A DNA stretch of 64,000 nucleotides, taken from positions 1,630,461 through 1,694,460 of the forward strand of contig NZ_CM002917.1 of the NCBI RefSeq assembly GCF_000154705.2, given 5' to 3'. Shown in pieces: positions 17,266 to 28,625 of this stretch. Within the stretch, counting starts at the first letter, position 1. Each line of letters opens with the position of its first letter. This DNA is from Hoeflea phototrophica DFL-43. GTDB taxonomy: Bacteria > Pseudomonadota > Alphaproteobacteria > Rhizobiales > Rhizobiaceae. The notes under the pieces are model-generated. The model saw only the letters and a list, made by a program, of their open reading frames with translations. It was not told where the DNA came from and made no database searches. The translations under genes were made by a program, and so were the position numbers.

Positions 17266-17961
17266 ATGACATTGAACCTTCATCACCAAAGCGCGCCCGC
17301 GCGCATCAGGTCCGCGGTGGGACAGGCGGTTGATCCGGCTGTCGCGCTGCCGGTGGATGATGAATTCACCGAACGCCAGCGCGAAGTGCTCGATGCCGTG
17401 CTCAAGCTGATGGTGGCGGAAGGGGACGGGTTTTCGGTTGCCGCCGTGGCACGCGCGGCAAGCTGCTCCAAGGAGACGCTTTACAAGTGGTTTGGCGACC
17501 GCGATGGGCTTTTGACCGCCACGGTGCGCTGGCAGGCGTCCAAGGTGCGGATGCCGAAGCTGCCGCGGGACAAGCTGACCCGTGCGAGCCTGGAACAGGC
17601 GCTGACCGGCTTTGCTGAAAGCTGGCTCAGCGTGATCACCGGCGATCTGTCGATCGCGCTCAACCGCGCCGCGGTGTCCCATGCCGGATCGGGCAAGAGC
17701 CGGCTTGGCGGGATCGTGCTCACCAACGGTCCCTTTGCCATGAAGCGGCGGCTCGAGCCGTTGTTCGAGGCAGGCAGGGAGGCCGGGCTTCTGAGCTTTG
17801 AGGATGCGGGCGAGGCGTTTCGCGTCTTCTTCGGCCTGGTGGTGGCGGATGCGCAGATCCGCGCGCTTCTGGGCGAGGACTACCGGCCCGATACGGCCCA
17901 AATCAAAACCATCTCCGCTCTGGCGGTGACCAAATTCCTCGATCTCTATGGACGGGGATGA
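17266..17961 (+). CDS. TetR/AcrR-family regulator upstream of ilvC
   Basis: A 231-residue regulator with an N-terminal extension of about 35 residues before the DNA-binding domain. The helix-turn-helix is at about 56-80 (FSVAAVARAASCSKETLYKWFGD in two helices). The C-terminal domain includes SFEDAGEAFRVFFGLVVAD, like other TetR proteins with a TetR_C domain. No ribosome-binding site is visible; the start is only 16 bp from the palindrome, so the mRNA may have a very short leader. It lies 72 bp before ilvC on the same strand, a linkage that suggests control of branched-chain amino acid synthesis. The inducer is unknown. Confidence 0.9.
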   Translation: MTLNLHHQSAPARIRSAVGQAVDPAVALPVDDEFTERQREVLDAVLKLMVAEGDGFSVAAVARAASCSKETLYKWFGDRDGLLTATVRWQASKVRMPKLPRDKLTRASLEQALTGFAESWLSVITGDLSIALNRAAVSHAGSGKSRLGGIVLTNGPFAMKRRLEPLFEAGREAGLLSFEDAGEAFRVFFGLVVADAQIRALLGEDYRPDTAQIKTISALAVTKFLDLYGRG

Positions 17962-19053
<1,092 letters not shown>

Positions 19054-19081
19054 GTTCTGACGAGCTTGCCGAAAATGCGAC

Positions 19082-19108
19082 AAGGCCGGGAGCGATCCCG
19101 GCCTTTTT
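19082..19108 (+). terminator. ilvC terminator
   Basis: Perfect arms AAGGCCGGGA (19082-19091) and TCCCGGCCTT (19096-19105) with a GCGA loop run directly into TTT. Position 28 bp after the ilvC stop. Confidence 0.9.
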
Positions 19109-19123
19109 GCTCTTCTGCACGCC

Positions 19124-20158
19124 TTATACGCCCGGCACGGTCTCCCGCACCACCACCGACACCGGGAAATGGTCCGAATACCCGTCGGTGTTGACGTTCC
19201 TGGCGGCATTGCCCTTGGCCATGCCAAACCGGATCGGGCCTTCGTTCTTCGAATTCGAGGTCATCTCGGGATAGGCCTCGATGCGCACCGTGTCCTCGAG
19301 CACCTTAAGCGGGGTGCTGCCCTTGAGCAGCGAGCGCGACACCAGGATCTGGTCGAACAGATTGGCGTCCCCCTTGAAATAGAGCGTGCCGTAGAGCGTG
19401 CGCTTGCGCCCCGATTTGCTGGTGACCGTCTGCCTGAGCAGGTTCCAGCTCAGATTGTAGAACATCGCCGAGGTCGAGCCCTCCACATCGTCGCGCTCGC
19501 GCCGCGCATTGGCATGCACCATCAGCGAGGCGTCGTAGGGGTCGTCATTCATGTCGCCCATGGCGATGACAGCGGCATCCTTGTCGCGCTCTTCGCGGAT
19601 GCGCTCGTGCCAGTAGCCCAGCGTCTCGCCCGCGGTCATCCGGTAACCGGCACTCTCGATGGTCCCGCCCGAGCGCGAAGGCCAGTGATTGGACAGCGCG
19701 ATCAGCTGGTTGCCCGAATTGGTGACGAAGGTGCATTGGGTGATGTCGCGGGTGCCGGTGCGGCGCATCACGAAATGGCTGAAGATCTCGGTCTCGATGA
19801 TCACCAGCCGGTTCTTGTCAAAGATGAAGGCGGTGTCGATGCCGCGCTTGTCCTTGGTCGAATCCGCATGCACGATGGAGTAGTTCCGCCCCGGCAGAAG
19901 CTGATCCAGCCGGTCGCTCAGGGCTTCGAGTGCGAACCGGTTTTCAACCTCGCAGACCCCGAGCAGATCCGGCCCCGCGCCGCCACCCATCTGCACGATG
20001 ATCGAGGCCAGCTGGTCGATCTTGCGGTCGAACAGCGCCTGCGTCCAGCCTTTAAGATCGCCCGCATTCTTCTTGGCGATCCAGGGTTCACGCGCCGGAA
20101 ACCCCTCCGGCGCAAACAGATTTTCGAGATTCCAGAAACCAACGAGATAGTCCGGCAT
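19124..20158 (-). CDS. Endonuclease/exonuclease/phosphatase-family protein
   Basis: A 344-residue protein of the metal-dependent EEP fold. The N-terminus [10 protein letters not shown] contains the Asn-Glu metal pair; LLGVCEVEN is the second acidic motif; ALSNHWPSR contains the catalytic-side His; [10 protein letters not shown] is the classic D-x-N motif; and YSDHFPV supplies the C-terminal Asp-His pair. No signal peptide is seen, so it is probably cytoplasmic. Nuclease or phosphatase substrate is unknown. I start at ATG 20158 with GGGAGG upstream. It is convergent with ilvC. Confidence 0.87.
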   Translation of the reverse strand: MPDYLVGFWNLENLFAPEGFPAREPWIAKKNAGDLKGWTQALFDRKIDQLASIIVQMGGGAGPDLLGVCEVENRFALEALSDRLDQLLPGRNYSIVHADSTKDKRGIDTAFIFDKNRLVIIETEIFSHFVMRRTGTRDITQCTFVTNSGNQLIALSNHWPSRSGGTIESAGYRMTAGETLGYWHERIREERDKDAAVIAMGDMNDDPYDASLMVHANARRERDDVEGSTSAMFYNLSWNLLRQTVTSKSGRKRTLYGTLYFKGDANLFDQILVSRSLLKGSTPLKVLEDTVRIEAYPEMTSNSKNEGPIRFGMAKGNAARNVNTDGYSDHFPVSVVVRETVPGV

Positions 20159-20605
20159 GCCATCCTCCCGTGTCACAAAGATAAAGTGTACCGGATTGCA
20201 GTGACACTTTAAAGGCGAAGGCGCTGAACGTGCCGGCTGACGATGCCCGGCACCCGTGCGGCGGAATGTCCTTCAGCCGCTCCGGCAGCCCGCGCGTTTT
20301 CCTTTGCATGGGACATGTGCCTGCGGCCGGTTTACGTAAAGCAGGGCGCTCAACCCCGCTCCCAAATGGTGGAAAACTGTGGCTCGGACCGAAGCTTGCC
20401 TTCGGCGGAAACGCACATGCGAACAAGAGAATTGCGCATTGCACAACGTGGTTTGATGCTGATTTAAAAGAGAAATTTTAATTAGTGCAGAAAATTGAGA
20501 AACTAATTTCTGCTTTGTTAACCAATGTATTCCTAATACTTTTTGCATTGCACCAGAGGAGTCTGAACCCCGGGTTCCGGCTGTTTCAAAGAGAAGGGCA
20601 TTGCA
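20159..20605. other. 447-bp divergent intergenic region with two inverted repeats
   Basis: No gene is seen. Near the left end AAAGTGT (20183-20189) and ACACTTT (20204-20210) form an inverted repeat just upstream of the EEP gene. The right part is markedly AT-rich, with GCAGAAA (20487-20493) and TTTCTGC (20507-20513) as arms; ATTAGT (20481-20486) and ACTAAT (20502-20507) interlock with them. The AT-rich part is the likely promoter region of the solute-binding-protein gene. Confidence 0.5.
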
Positions 20606-21496
20606 ATGATCAGCCGCATCAAATCACCAGCCAAGCAAATCTGCATCGCGACGCTGTGTTCTTTGTTTGTGTATTCATCGGCGCTGGCCAGCGAGCCAAT
20701 GCCAATCAAGTTTAATTTCACTGAAAAGACTTCAAGCAGTCTGGCTTACAAGGTTCTCGAGCTGGCGGTCGGGAAGCTTGACAACAAGTACGAGCTTCAA
20801 GGCGCCGATGTTGTCTACCCGAACACCAATGCCGAAAAAGCAGCCTTGGCGGAGGGCAAGATCGATATCCGGTGGGGTGGGGCAACCAAGGTCGACGACA
20901 CAAAGTTCAAGAACGTGCCGTTTCCCATTGACGGGGGGCTGCTTGGATACCGTCTGTTTCTGATTGATGGCGAACGCCAGGCTGAATTCAGCGCGATCCA
21001 GTCACTTGAAGACCTCGAGAGCATGATCGCCATTCAGGGGCCGGGCTGGGGCGACATCGGGATCCTTGAAAACGCCGGTCTGACGGTCCGCACCGGGCCC
21101 TACAATCAGCTGTTCAAAATGACCGTTGGCGGCCGTGCGGATTACTTCCCCCGTGCAGCCTTCGAGGCCATCGCCGAGCAGGCGGCCAACGTGGATGATG
21201 CCCCGGGCCTCGCCGTCGAGAAGTCGCTGATCGTGCACTATCCGCTGACCTGGGTTTACACCGTCTCCGCGGATCGAAAGGGCCTCTATGATGACATCAT
21301 GAAGGGTCTGTACGAAGCCTATGATGACGGCTCGTACAAAAAGCTGCTTCTCAGCGATGCCAATGTGAAGCTGTCGCTGGAGCAAGGCAATCTCAACGGC
21401 CGCAAGGTCATTGAGCTGCCCAACCCCAACATGCCTGAGGAAATCAAGGCGATTCCTGAAAAATACTGGTTCAAGCCGCAAAACAACTCCTGGTGA
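20606..21496 (+). CDS. Periplasmic solute-binding-like protein next to a chemoreceptor
   Basis: A 296-residue exported protein. Residues 1-29 are a signal peptide (ATLCSLFVYSSALAS before EPMPI). The mature part resembles a type II periplasmic-binding fold: two lobes, KIDIRWGGATKVDD, GYRLFLIDGERQ and a VTVSADRK-like return segment, but not a family I can name. No transporter genes are near. It is 87 bp upstream of a membrane chemoreceptor gene on the same strand, so it may be a ligand-presenting sensor subunit rather than a transport protein. Confidence 0.72.
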   Translation: MISRIKSPAKQICIATLCSLFVYSSALASEPMPIKFNFTEKTSSSLAYKVLELAVGKLDNKYELQGADVVYPNTNAEKAALAEGKIDIRWGGATKVDDTKFKNVPFPIDGGLLGYRLFLIDGERQAEFSAIQSLEDLESMIAIQGPGWGDIGILENAGLTVRTGPYNQLFKMTVGGRADYFPRAAFEAIAEQAANVDDAPGLAVEKSLIVHYPLTWVYTVSADRKGLYDDIMKGLYEAYDDGSYKKLLLSDANVKLSLEQGNLNGRKVIELPNPNMPEEIKAIPEKYWFKPQNNSW

Positions 21497-21583
21497 GCTG
21501 AAAACGATGTTGGACCAAACCTTCCTGAATTCAATATTGGATTTTGTTCTCAGCGAGATCCAGACCCAATCTGAACACGCGAG

Positions 21584-23467
21584 ATGACGATGAAAAAGTC
21601 GATAACACTACAGCTCATTGTGCCAATTCTTGTCCTGGTTGCCGTGGGCTTCCTGGCTGTCGGATCCTACATGATCTGGTCTCAGTCCCAGTCGCAGATG
21701 AAGATGTTTGAAGAGAACGTCTCCTTGACAGGCGACCTGACAAAATCCGGGGCAACCCTGGGTCTGTGGCAGTTCGATGAGACGCTGATTGCCAACACAA
21801 TCAATCCTGCCAAGGCGGACAGCACCTTCAAGGCGGTTTCCGTCATTAAGCCTGATGGTCAGCCATACTTTGTCGATGGAGATGGCGACGATCAGAAGAT
21901 TGCGGTCGAACACGCTACCAAGGCAGGCACGTTGGATGCGCCGACACTGCATTGGGACAACAACATGCTGGTTGCCCTTGTGCCGCTTCTGCACACGGAA
22001 GAAGGCAATGCAATGAACATCGGCACCATGGCGCTCGCCTTTGACAGCAGCCCGGTTGTCGCGGGGATCACCAGCACGGCGATCATGTCGATTGCCCTGA
22101 TGCTGCTGGCCATTGCGGTGATTGCGGCTGCAATCTACCTGGTAACACGCAGCATCACCCGGCCCCTCGCCAATCTGGAAACGGCCATGGCGTCGCTGTC
22201 CGCAGGCGAGCTTGGCGTTGAAGTTGCCAATGCCGAGCGCAAGGATGAAATCGGCTCGATGGCCCGCGCGGTGCAGGTCTTCAAGGACCAGTCGATTGCC
22301 AAGATCACGCTTGAGAATGAAGCAACCGAACAAAGAGCTGCAACGGAACAAAGCCGCGAGGCGCAGCTTCGCCTGGACGGTGAACGCGCCGCGGCCATGG
22401 CGCAAGCCACCACCAGCCTTGCATCTGCCCTGAAGGCGCTTGCTCAAGGCGATCTGACCGTCCAGATCGACGAGACGTTCACGTCGGATTTCGAAGGCCT
22501 GCGTCAGGACTTCAACACCTCGATCGCGCAACTGGCGTCCACGATGAACTCGATCACGCAGAGTGTCGGCTCCATCACCAATGGCTCGCACGAGATTTCC
22601 AATGGTGCCAATGATCTCGCCAAGCGTACCGAGCAGCAGGCTGCGGCCCTGGAAGAAACCGCGGCCGCTCTCGATGAGATCACAGCCAATGTGACCAACT
22701 CCACCCAGCGCGCAGAAGAAGCCAGGCAGGTTGCCACCAATGCCAATCAGTCGGCGGCAAAGTCCGGGGAAGTCGTCGCCGAGGCTGTCAACGCCATGAG
22801 CCGCATCGAGGAAAGCTCGAGCAAGATCTCCAACATCATCAGCGTGATTGACGAGATCGCGTTCCAGACCAACCTTCTGGCGCTCAATGCCGGTGTGGAG
22901 GCAGCGCGTGCCGGTGAAGCGGGCAAGGGCTTTGCGGTTGTGGCGCAAGAAGTGCGTGAGCTCGCCCAGCGTTCGGCACAGGCAGCCAAGGAGATCAAGG
23001 AACTCATCGAAGCCTCAACCAGCGAAGTGGCGTCCGGTGTGGATCTGGTCTCTCAGACCGGAACCGCGCTCACTTCCATCGGCGAGCTGATTGTCAGCAT
23101 CAACAGCCACATGGATGCCATCGCCATCTCGGCGCGCGAACAGTCAACCGGTCTTGCGGAAGTCAACACCGCCGTCAACGAGATGGACCGGACAACCCAG
23201 CAGAACGCAGCTATGGTGGAGGAATCCTCCGCCGCCGCTGCAACGCTGGCCGATGAAGCCGCCGTCCTGCGCAAGCTGGTCAGCGAGTTCAAGATGGCAG
23301 GCAGCTCCAGCCAGGCCTCGGCTCTGCGCCAAACCGCCAACGCCATGGCCCAGCCGTCGGCCAGGCCAGCCCCAACTTCCCATGCCACGGCTCCCAGCCC
23401 CAGGGCTGCCAAACCCCTTGCCCAAGGCAACGCAGCCGTCAAAGAGCAGGAATGGGACGAATTCTGA
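21584..23467 (+). CDS. Membrane methyl-accepting chemotaxis protein
   Basis: A 627-residue chemoreceptor. Membrane helices at 8-32 and 165-188 enclose a periplasmic domain of about 130 residues. A HAMP domain follows ([19 protein letters not shown]), then a second HAMP-like segment ([14 protein letters not shown]). The signalling coiled coil has the hairpin tip [19 protein letters not shown]. The protein ends EWDEF, which resembles the CheR/CheB docking pentapeptide, unlike the globin-coupled receptor in this window. The upstream solute-binding gene is a plausible ligand partner. Two starts exist (21584, 21590). Confidence 0.92.
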   Translation: MTMKKSITLQLIVPILVLVAVGFLAVGSYMIWSQSQSQMKMFEENVSLTGDLTKSGATLGLWQFDETLIANTINPAKADSTFKAVSVIKPDGQPYFVDGDGDDQKIAVEHATKAGTLDAPTLHWDNNMLVALVPLLHTEEGNAMNIGTMALAFDSSPVVAGITSTAIMSIALMLLAIAVIAAAIYLVTRSITRPLANLETAMASLSAGELGVEVANAERKDEIGSMARAVQVFKDQSIAKITLENEATEQRAATEQSREAQLRLDGERAAAMAQATTSLASALKALAQGDLTVQIDETFTSDFEGLRQDFNTSIAQLASTMNSITQSVGSITNGSHEISNGANDLAKRTEQQAAALEETAAALDEITANVTNSTQRAEEARQVATNANQSAAKSGEVVAEAVNAMSRIEESSSKISNIISVIDEIAFQTNLLALNAGVEAARAGEAGKGFAVVAQEVRELAQRSAQAAKEIKELIEASTSEVASGVDLVSQTGTALTSIGELIVSINSHMDAIAISAREQSTGLAEVNTAVNEMDRTTQQNAAMVEESSAAAATLADEAAVLRKLVSEFKMAGSSSQASALRQTANAMAQPSARPAPTSHATAPSPRAAKPLAQGNAAVKEQEWDEF

Positions 23468-23495
23468 TCGCTGACTGAAAGCGACCCGCTGATAC

Positions 23496-23528
23496 GATCC
23501 CTCCGTCAGAAATGACGGGGGGATCTTT
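23496..23528 (+). terminator. Terminator of the chemoreceptor gene
   Basis: GATCCCTCCGTCA (23496-23508) pairs with TGACGGGGGGATC (23513-23525) with one wobble around a GAAA tetraloop, followed by TTT. It lies 29 bp after the stop codon. Confidence 0.8.
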
Positions 23529-23628
23529 GCGTTTGGGGGAGGGTGTTGGCAATCCGCGCCTCCGCTTGCTAGCCCGAGTTGGGATACGCAATGTCCATGC
23601 AAGTGCGACTGGCTATCTCTGCCATCCG

Positions 23629-24921
23629 TTAACCGCCCCGAACCACCCGCCCCAGCCGCATGATGCCTTCCTCGATCATCGCCTCGCTGGCGCACGAAAA
23701 CGACAGCCTTATCGTGTTCGCCCCGGAGCCGTCGGCGAAGAAGGCCTTGCCGGGAACGAAGGCGACGCGTTCGATTCTGATGCTTTCGGCAAGCAGCGCC
23801 GCGCCGTCGAAATGTTCGGGCAGGGTGACCCAGACGAACATGCCGCCATCGGGCCTGGTCCAGGTCACGCCCTCCGGCATGTGGCGGGCAAGCGCCGCGA
23901 GCATCGCGTCGCGGCGTGCCATATAGGTGGCCTTGATCCTGGCGACCTGCGCCTCGAAGCCGTCCGAGGCGACCTGGTGGATCGCCATCTGGTTCAGCGT
24001 CGCCGAATGCAGATCGGCGGCCTGTTTCATCAGGACAAGCTTGGAGATCACCGGCTTGGCGGCGCAGACCCAGCCGACGCGCAGCCCCGGCGCCAGCGTC
24101 TTGGAAAAGCTGCCGCAATAGATCGTGCGGGTGTTGTCGATTCCGCCATTGCGTTCAATGTCGAGCGCCAGCAGCGGAGGAACCTCGTCCCCGTCATAGC
24201 GCAGCGACTGGTAGGCGGCGTCCTCGATCACGGCGATGTCGAGTTCGGTGGCCAGATCGAGAATGTTCTCACGCGCCGAGGCTTGCAGCGTTTCGCCGGT
24301 GGGATTGGCGAAATCGGCCGAGGCGTAGGCGAATTTCACCTTGCCGCCCCCGGGCCCGCCCTTGCCCTGCGCGGTCTCGCGGTAATCGGCAGCCGAGCGG
24401 TTGCCGAGCGGGGTGAGGCGGTCATAGCTGGGCTCATAGGCGTTGAAGGCCTGAAGTGCGCCCAGATAGGTGGGCCAGCCGACCAGCGCGGTGTCGCGGG
24501 GTGACAGGAACAGCTTGCCGAGATAGTCGAGCGCCTGCTGCGAGCCCGAGGTGATCATGATGTTGTCGGCGCTGCATTCGACGCCCAGCGAGGCCATGCG
24601 GGTGACCAGCCAGTCGCGCAACGGCTTGTAGCCCTCGCTGACCGAGTATTGCAGCGCCGCGCCCTTGCTGTCGCCGGAAAGCGCGGATGTCAGCGCCGCG
24701 CCAAAGGCGTCCGCCGGAAACAGCGCCGGATCGGGAATGCCGCCGGCAAAGGAGATCACGTCGGGCTGGTCGAGCAGTTTCAGGAGCTCGCGGATTTCGG
24801 ACGCCTTCATCCGCTCCGCACGGGTGGCGAAAAGCGCGGGCCAGTCGAGGCCGTGGCCGGTTGACGCGCCGCCCGGCGCTGTCGGCATGGTGGCCGAATC
24901 CTGCTGCATCTGCCTGGACAT
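23629..24921 (-). CDS. PLP-dependent aminotransferase, 2-aminoadipate/aromatic type
   Basis: A 430-residue fold-type I aminotransferase without a GntR domain. The internal-aldimine Lys is K274 in YCGSFSKTLAPGLRVGW. ISFAGGIPDP (56-65) and YSVSEGYKPLRDWL near residue 92 are the hallmarks of the LysN/2-aminoadipate and MocR-like aminotransferase group. DFANPTGET and EDAAYQSLRYDG contact PLP. GGGGAG precedes the ATG. Its upstream region holds two inverted repeats, one unusually long. It follows msrB on the same strand. The donor and acceptor are unknown. Confidence 0.9.
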   Translation of the reverse strand: MSRQMQQDSATMPTAPGGASTGHGLDWPALFATRAERMKASEIRELLKLLDQPDVISFAGGIPDPALFPADAFGAALTSALSGDSKGAALQYSVSEGYKPLRDWLVTRMASLGVECSADNIMITSGSQQALDYLGKLFLSPRDTALVGWPTYLGALQAFNAYEPSYDRLTPLGNRSAADYRETAQGKGGPGGGKVKFAYASADFANPTGETLQASARENILDLATELDIAVIEDAAYQSLRYDGDEVPPLLALDIERNGGIDNTRTIYCGSFSKTLAPGLRVGWVCAAKPVISKLVLMKQAADLHSATLNQMAIHQVASDGFEAQVARIKATYMARRDAMLAALARHMPEGVTWTRPDGGMFVWVTLPEHFDGAALLAESIRIERVAFVPGKAFFADGSGANTIRLSFSCASEAMIEEGIMRLGRVVRGG

Positions 24922-25025
24922 GATTTTCTCCCCGAGACCTGCGCCGGCGCACCTTGCCCGGCGGGATCTGGCTCCGTTGTGTTGCTTGTTGCGCGTCCGT
25001 TTTGCTCAAACAAAAGCCGTTTGGC

Positions 25026-25054
25026 GCAACAGAAATGCGCGCACGCTCTGTTGC
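25026..25054. promoter_or_regulatory. Inverted repeat upstream of the aminotransferase
   Basis: GCAACAGA (25026-25033) and TCTGTTGC (25047-25054) form perfect 8-bp arms with a 13-nt spacer. It lies about 105 bp before the aminotransferase start, next to a longer inverted repeat. Operator role inferred. Confidence 0.45.
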
Positions 25055-25074
25055 ACGCAAGATTGATCACGAAT

Positions 25075-25109
25075 TGGAATTTAAGTCAATAATGCTGACC
25101 TAAATTCCA
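25075..25109. promoter_or_regulatory. Long inverted repeat in the msrB-aminotransferase spacer
   Basis: TGGAATTTAAGTCA (25075-25088) pairs with TGACCTAAATTCCA (25096-25109) with one mismatch over 14 positions around a 7-nt spacer. Neither side has a T-run, so it is not an ordinary terminator. The size fits a dimeric or tetrameric regulator site such as Lrp/AsnC or LysR type, but no such gene is adjacent. Confidence 0.55.
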
Positions 25110-25163
25110 GGCGTGTTTCGGGTGGACGGTTTGGCAACGGGTCCGTCAAGCGGGGCGGAGCGT

Positions 25164-25571
25164 TCAATCGGGTTCGAAAGTCATGGCCGTCCCGTTCATG
25201 CAGTAGCGCTTGCCGGTCGGCTCCGGACCGTCCTTGAAGACATGGCCCAGATGCGCCTCGCACCCGGCGCAACGGATCTCGATGCGCACCATGAAGAACG
25301 AGCGGTCCTTGTGCTCGCTGACCGTTTCCGGCGCGACCGGTTGGCAAAAGCTCGGCCAGCCGGTGCCGGACTCGAATTTGGTCTCGGAGCGGAACAGCGC
25401 CTGCCGGCAACACACGCAGCGGTAAAGGCCGGGCGCCTTCTGGTCCCAGTTGGGTCCCGTAAAGGCCTGTTCGGTGCCATGCTGACGGGTGACGTAATAT
25501 TGCTCAGCCGTCAGCTGCGCCCGCCACTCGGCGTCGCTTCTGGCGGTCTTTGTTGGGGTTTTCGTGTGCAT
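25164..25571 (-). CDS. msrB: Peptide methionine-R-sulfoxide reductase
   Basis: A 135-residue enzyme that reduces the R-epimer of methionine sulfoxide in proteins. Zinc-binding CxxC pairs appear as CVCC and CAGC, the substrate motif as SGTGWPSF, and GHVF precedes the catalytic RYCMNG, whose Cys is the nucleophile. The C-terminus is TAMTFEPD. I start at ATG 25571 (GGAGA upstream); the adjacent GTG is possible. No msrA is nearby. Cytosolic, as no signal peptide is present. Confidence 0.94.
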   Translation of the reverse strand: MHTKTPTKTARSDAEWRAQLTAEQYYVTRQHGTEQAFTGPNWDQKAPGLYRCVCCRQALFRSETKFESGTGWPSFCQPVAPETVSEHKDRSFFMVRIEIRCAGCEAHLGHVFKDGPEPTGKRYCMNGTAMTFEPD

Positions 25572-25833
25572 CACAATGTCTCCGGAGCCTCATCCTAGAT
25601 TACCGGCGGGCGCTTGCAATCAGCAGCGAGCAAAGCCGCAAGCTGCGCCAAAACATCGCAGAGCCTATGCCGTCAGCCTTATGGCGGTGGAAACCTGACC
25701 TTTTTCGACAGTTTTCGGACTTCCTTGCCTTGTTCTTGCTCCGCGCCGTGACTAAGTGCTGTCTAACAAATTTGAGCAACAACTCCAAAATCCGTATCCA
25801 TCGGATCTACATAAGCCGTCCCGGGGAACTTCA

Positions 25834-28206
25834 ATGAGCGCTGCCGCGCCAGGAACGACTTTTATCATTCTCATGCTGCCGTTTCTGGCAGCCCTCATCG
25901 CACCATGGCTGACGCGCCGTCTCGGGCACAATGCCGCATGGCTGCTCGCACTGGCGCCGCTTGCGATCTTCATCCACTTCCTGGGCTTCTCTGCCGAGGT
26001 CGCCAATCGTGAGATCGTCACGGGCGGCTTCAAGTGGGTGCCCTCCTACAATGTCAGCTTCTCCTGGCTGATCGACGGCCTGTCGCTGACCTTCGTGCTG
26101 TTGATCTCGGGAATCGGCGCGCTGATCATGCTCTATTCGGGCGGCTACCTCAAAGGTCACGAAAATCTCGGCCGGTTCTTCTCTTTCATGCTGCTGTTCA
26201 TGGGAGCGATGCTCGGCCTGGTCGTTTCCGACAGCTTCCTGATGCTGTTCGTGTTCTGGGAACTGACCTCGATCACCTCGTTCCTGCTGATCGGCTTTGA
26301 CCACACCCGCGAGGCCTCGCGCCGCGCCGCATTGCAGGCGCTGGTGGTGACTGGGGGCGGGGGGCTGGCGCTGCTCGCCGGCCTTCTGGTGATCTGGAAC
26401 ATCACCGGCGTGACCCAGCTGTCGCTGCTTCTCATTCTGGGCGACGATCTCCGGCTGAGCCCGTTCTACCTGCTGGCGCTGCTGCTCGTGCTCGGCGGCG
26501 CGTTTTCCAAATCGGCCCAGTTTCCGCTGCATTTCTGGCTGCCCAACGCCATGGAAGCGCCGACACCGGTCTCCGCGTTCCTGCATTCGGCCACCATGGT
26601 CAAGGCCGGCGTCTATCTCTTGATGCGGCTCAATCCGGTGCTGGGTGACACAGTCTGGTGGGAAACCATCCTGCCGGTCTTCGGCGGCACGACGCTGATC
26701 GTCGGCACGCTGCTGGCCATCCGCCAGACCGATCTCAAGCTGATGCTGGCCTACACCACCGTGTCCTCGCTCGGCCTTCTGGTGATGCTGACAGGTTTCG
26801 GCTCCGACTATGCGATTTCCGCCGCGGTGCTCTATCTGGTGGCGCACTCGCTGTTCAAGGGCGCATTGTTCATGGTCGCCGGCCTGATCGATCATGAAGC
26901 CGGCACCCGCGACGTGACCAAGCTCGGCGGCCTTAGAACCGCAATGCCGATCACCTTCATCGCCGCCATGGGGGCTGCGATCTCGATGGGCGGGTTGCCC
27001 CCGTTCTTCGGCTTCCTGGCCAAGGAAGAAGTCTACTACGCGCTCTGGGCCACTGACCCCTGGTCGTTGATCTTCACGCTCGTCGCCATCATCGGCAATG
27101 GCCTGATGTTCGTCATCGGCTTTGCCGTCGCCATCAAGCCGTTCTTTGGCCCCAAGGTCGAAACCCCGAAACACGCCCATGAAGGCCCGGTGCTGCTGTG
27201 GCTCGGACCGCTGACGCTGACCATTGTGGCGCTGATCGCCGCAATTCTGTCGCCCTTCACCCATCAGATGATCTCGTCTCCGATGGCCAGCGCCGTTGCC
27301 GGTACGCCCGAAACCGTCACCATCTCGCTGATCCCGCATATCGGTGCGGCCCTGGCGCTGTCGCTGGTCACCGTAGTCTTCGGTGTGCTGGTCTATCTCA
27401 AGCTCGATCAGGCGCGCGCCGCGATCGACCGGGTGCTGATCGCCATCGGCTGGGGTCCGGACCGCGGATTTGACCAGTTCATCTCCGGCATCGTCCGGCT
27501 TTCGATCGCCGTCACCCGGATTGTCCAGCCCGGCAAGCTTGATGTCTACATGACCGTCACTTTCGTCATGATTGCGATCGCGCTCTATGCGCCGATGGCC
27601 TGGTATGGTGAGTGGCCGTCAATGCCGGTCTGGCCAGCCGATGCCCAGTTCCATGAACTTGCCGTCTTTGCGATCGCGCTCGTTGGTCTTGGCGCCGTGA
27701 TCTACGCCCGCGATCGCCTCACCGCCATTGTCTCGCTGGGCGTGCAGGGCTTTGCCGTGGCGCTGCTGTTCATGCTGTTCGGCGCGCCGGATCTCTCCTT
27801 CACCCAGTTCATGGTGGAGACGCTGGCCGTGGTGATCCTGGCACTGGTGATGACACGTCTGCGGCTCTCCGCCTCCGATCATCGCTCCACCCGTGACAAG
27901 CTGATCGACATGAGCGTGTCGCTGGCCTGCGGTACCGGGTTTGGACTGTATCTGCTGTCGGTCACCCAGCAGCCGTTCAATCCCTATCTCAGCGAGTTCT
28001 TCGCCGCCTATTCCAAGATCGTTGCCCACGGCACCAATGTGGTCAACGTCATCCTGGTCGACTTCCGCGGAACGGATACCTTGGGCGAGATCGCCGTGGT
28101 CATGGTCACCGGCCTAGCGGTGTTGTCGCTGATCCGCATCCGCTCCGGCTTTGGAAACGCCGCGGTGGCTGACAATGATCCTGACCAGCGTGAGGAGGCC
28201 CGATAA
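25834..28206 (+). CDS. mrpA: Na+/H+ antiporter Mrp complex subunit A
   Basis: A 790-residue membrane protein and the first gene of the mrp operon. The first 500 residues resemble respiratory complex I Nuo[75 protein letters not shown] in adjacent helices, with the conserved Glu and Lys residues of the proton channel. The C-terminus adds the NuoJ-like and MrpB-like helices. The complex exchanges external H+ for internal Na+ or K+ and supports pH and salt tolerance; the S. meliloti homologue is Pha. I start at ATG 25834 (GGGGA upstream). It overlaps mrpB by one base. Confidence 0.95.
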   Translation: MSAAAPGTTFIILMLPFLAALIAPWLTRRLGHNAAWLLALAPLAIFIHFLGFSAEVANREIVTGGFKWVPSYNVSFSWLIDGLSLTFVLLISGIGALIMLYSGGYLKGHENLGRFFSFMLLFMGAMLGLVVSDSFLMLFVFWELTSITSFLLIGFDHTREASRRAALQALVVTGGGGLALLAGLLVIWNITGVTQLSLLLILGDDLRLSPFYLLALLLVLGGAFSKSAQFPLHFWLPNAMEAPTPVSAFLHSATMVKAGVYLLMRLNPVLGDTVWWETILPVFGGTTLIVGTLLAIRQTDLKLMLAYTTVSSLGLLVMLTGFGSDYAISAAVLYLVAHSLFKGALFMVAGLIDHEAGTRDVTKLGGLRTAMPITFIAAMGAAISMGGLPPFFGFLAKEEVYYALWATDPWSLIFTLVAIIGNGLMFVIGFAVAIKPFFGPKVETPKHAHEGPVLLWLGPLTLTIVALIAAILSPFTHQMISSPMASAVAGTPETVTISLIPHIGAALALSLVTVVFGVLVYLKLDQARAAIDRVLIAIGWGPDRGFDQFISGIVRLSIAVTRIVQPGKLDVYMTVTFVMIAIALYAPMAWYGEWPSMPVWPADAQFHELAVFAIALVGLGAVIYARDRLTAIVSLGVQGFAVALLFMLFGAPDLSFTQFMVETLAVVILALVMTRLRLSASDHRSTRDKLIDMSVSLACGTGFGLYLLSVTQQPFNPYLSEFFAAYSKIVAHGTNVVNVILVDFRGTDTLGEIAVVMVTGLAVLSLIRIRSGFGNAAVADNDPDQREEAR

Positions 28207-28625
28207 TGCGTACGGTGATTTTCCGCTCGATCGCGCCATATCTGACCAGCCTGATGCTGCTGTTTTCGATCTTCGTGCTGCTGCGCGGCCACAATGAGCC
28301 GGGCGGCGGCTTCATCGGCGGGCTGATCGCAGCCTCGGCTCTGGCAATCTACGGCATCGCCTGCGGCGTGGCGCCGGTGCGCCGGGCCATCTATTTCCAC
28401 CCCATGGGGATCTCCGCTTTCGGGCTGTTGATGGGAACTGTCGCGGGCGTGCTCTCGGTGTTTGCCGGCGTGCCGTTCATGACCGGCCTTTGGGTCTATC
28501 CGAACCTGTTCGGTGTGGAGATTGCGCTCTCCAGCGTGCTGGTCTTCGACATCGGCGTCTATCTGGTCGTGGTCGGCGCGATCTCGTCGATCGCTCTGGC
28601 GCTTGAAGAAAGGGACCGGGACTGA
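28206..28625 (+). CDS. mrpB: Mrp antiporter subunit B
   Basis: A 139-residue membrane protein with four helices and the MnhB signature [21 protein letters not shown] near residue 30 (split motif: NEPGGGF, then GGLIAASAL). It starts inside the mrpA stop codon (TAATG) and ends overlapping mrpC (TGATG), implying translational coupling. Part of the A-D module of the Mrp complex. Confidence 0.94.
   Translation: MRTVIFRSIAPYLTSLMLLFSIFVLLRGHNEPGGGFIGGLIAASALAIYGIACGVAPVRRAIYFHPMGISAFGLLMGTVAGVLSVFAGVPFMTGLWVYPNLFGVEIALSSVLVFDIGVYLVVVGAISSIALALEERDRD

Noticed and set aside
25831..27339. A 502-codon open frame on the minus strand opposite mrpA
   Set aside because: The translation is rich in Gln, His, Asp and Arg with no hydrophobic core, the usual sign of the complement of a membrane-protein gene.
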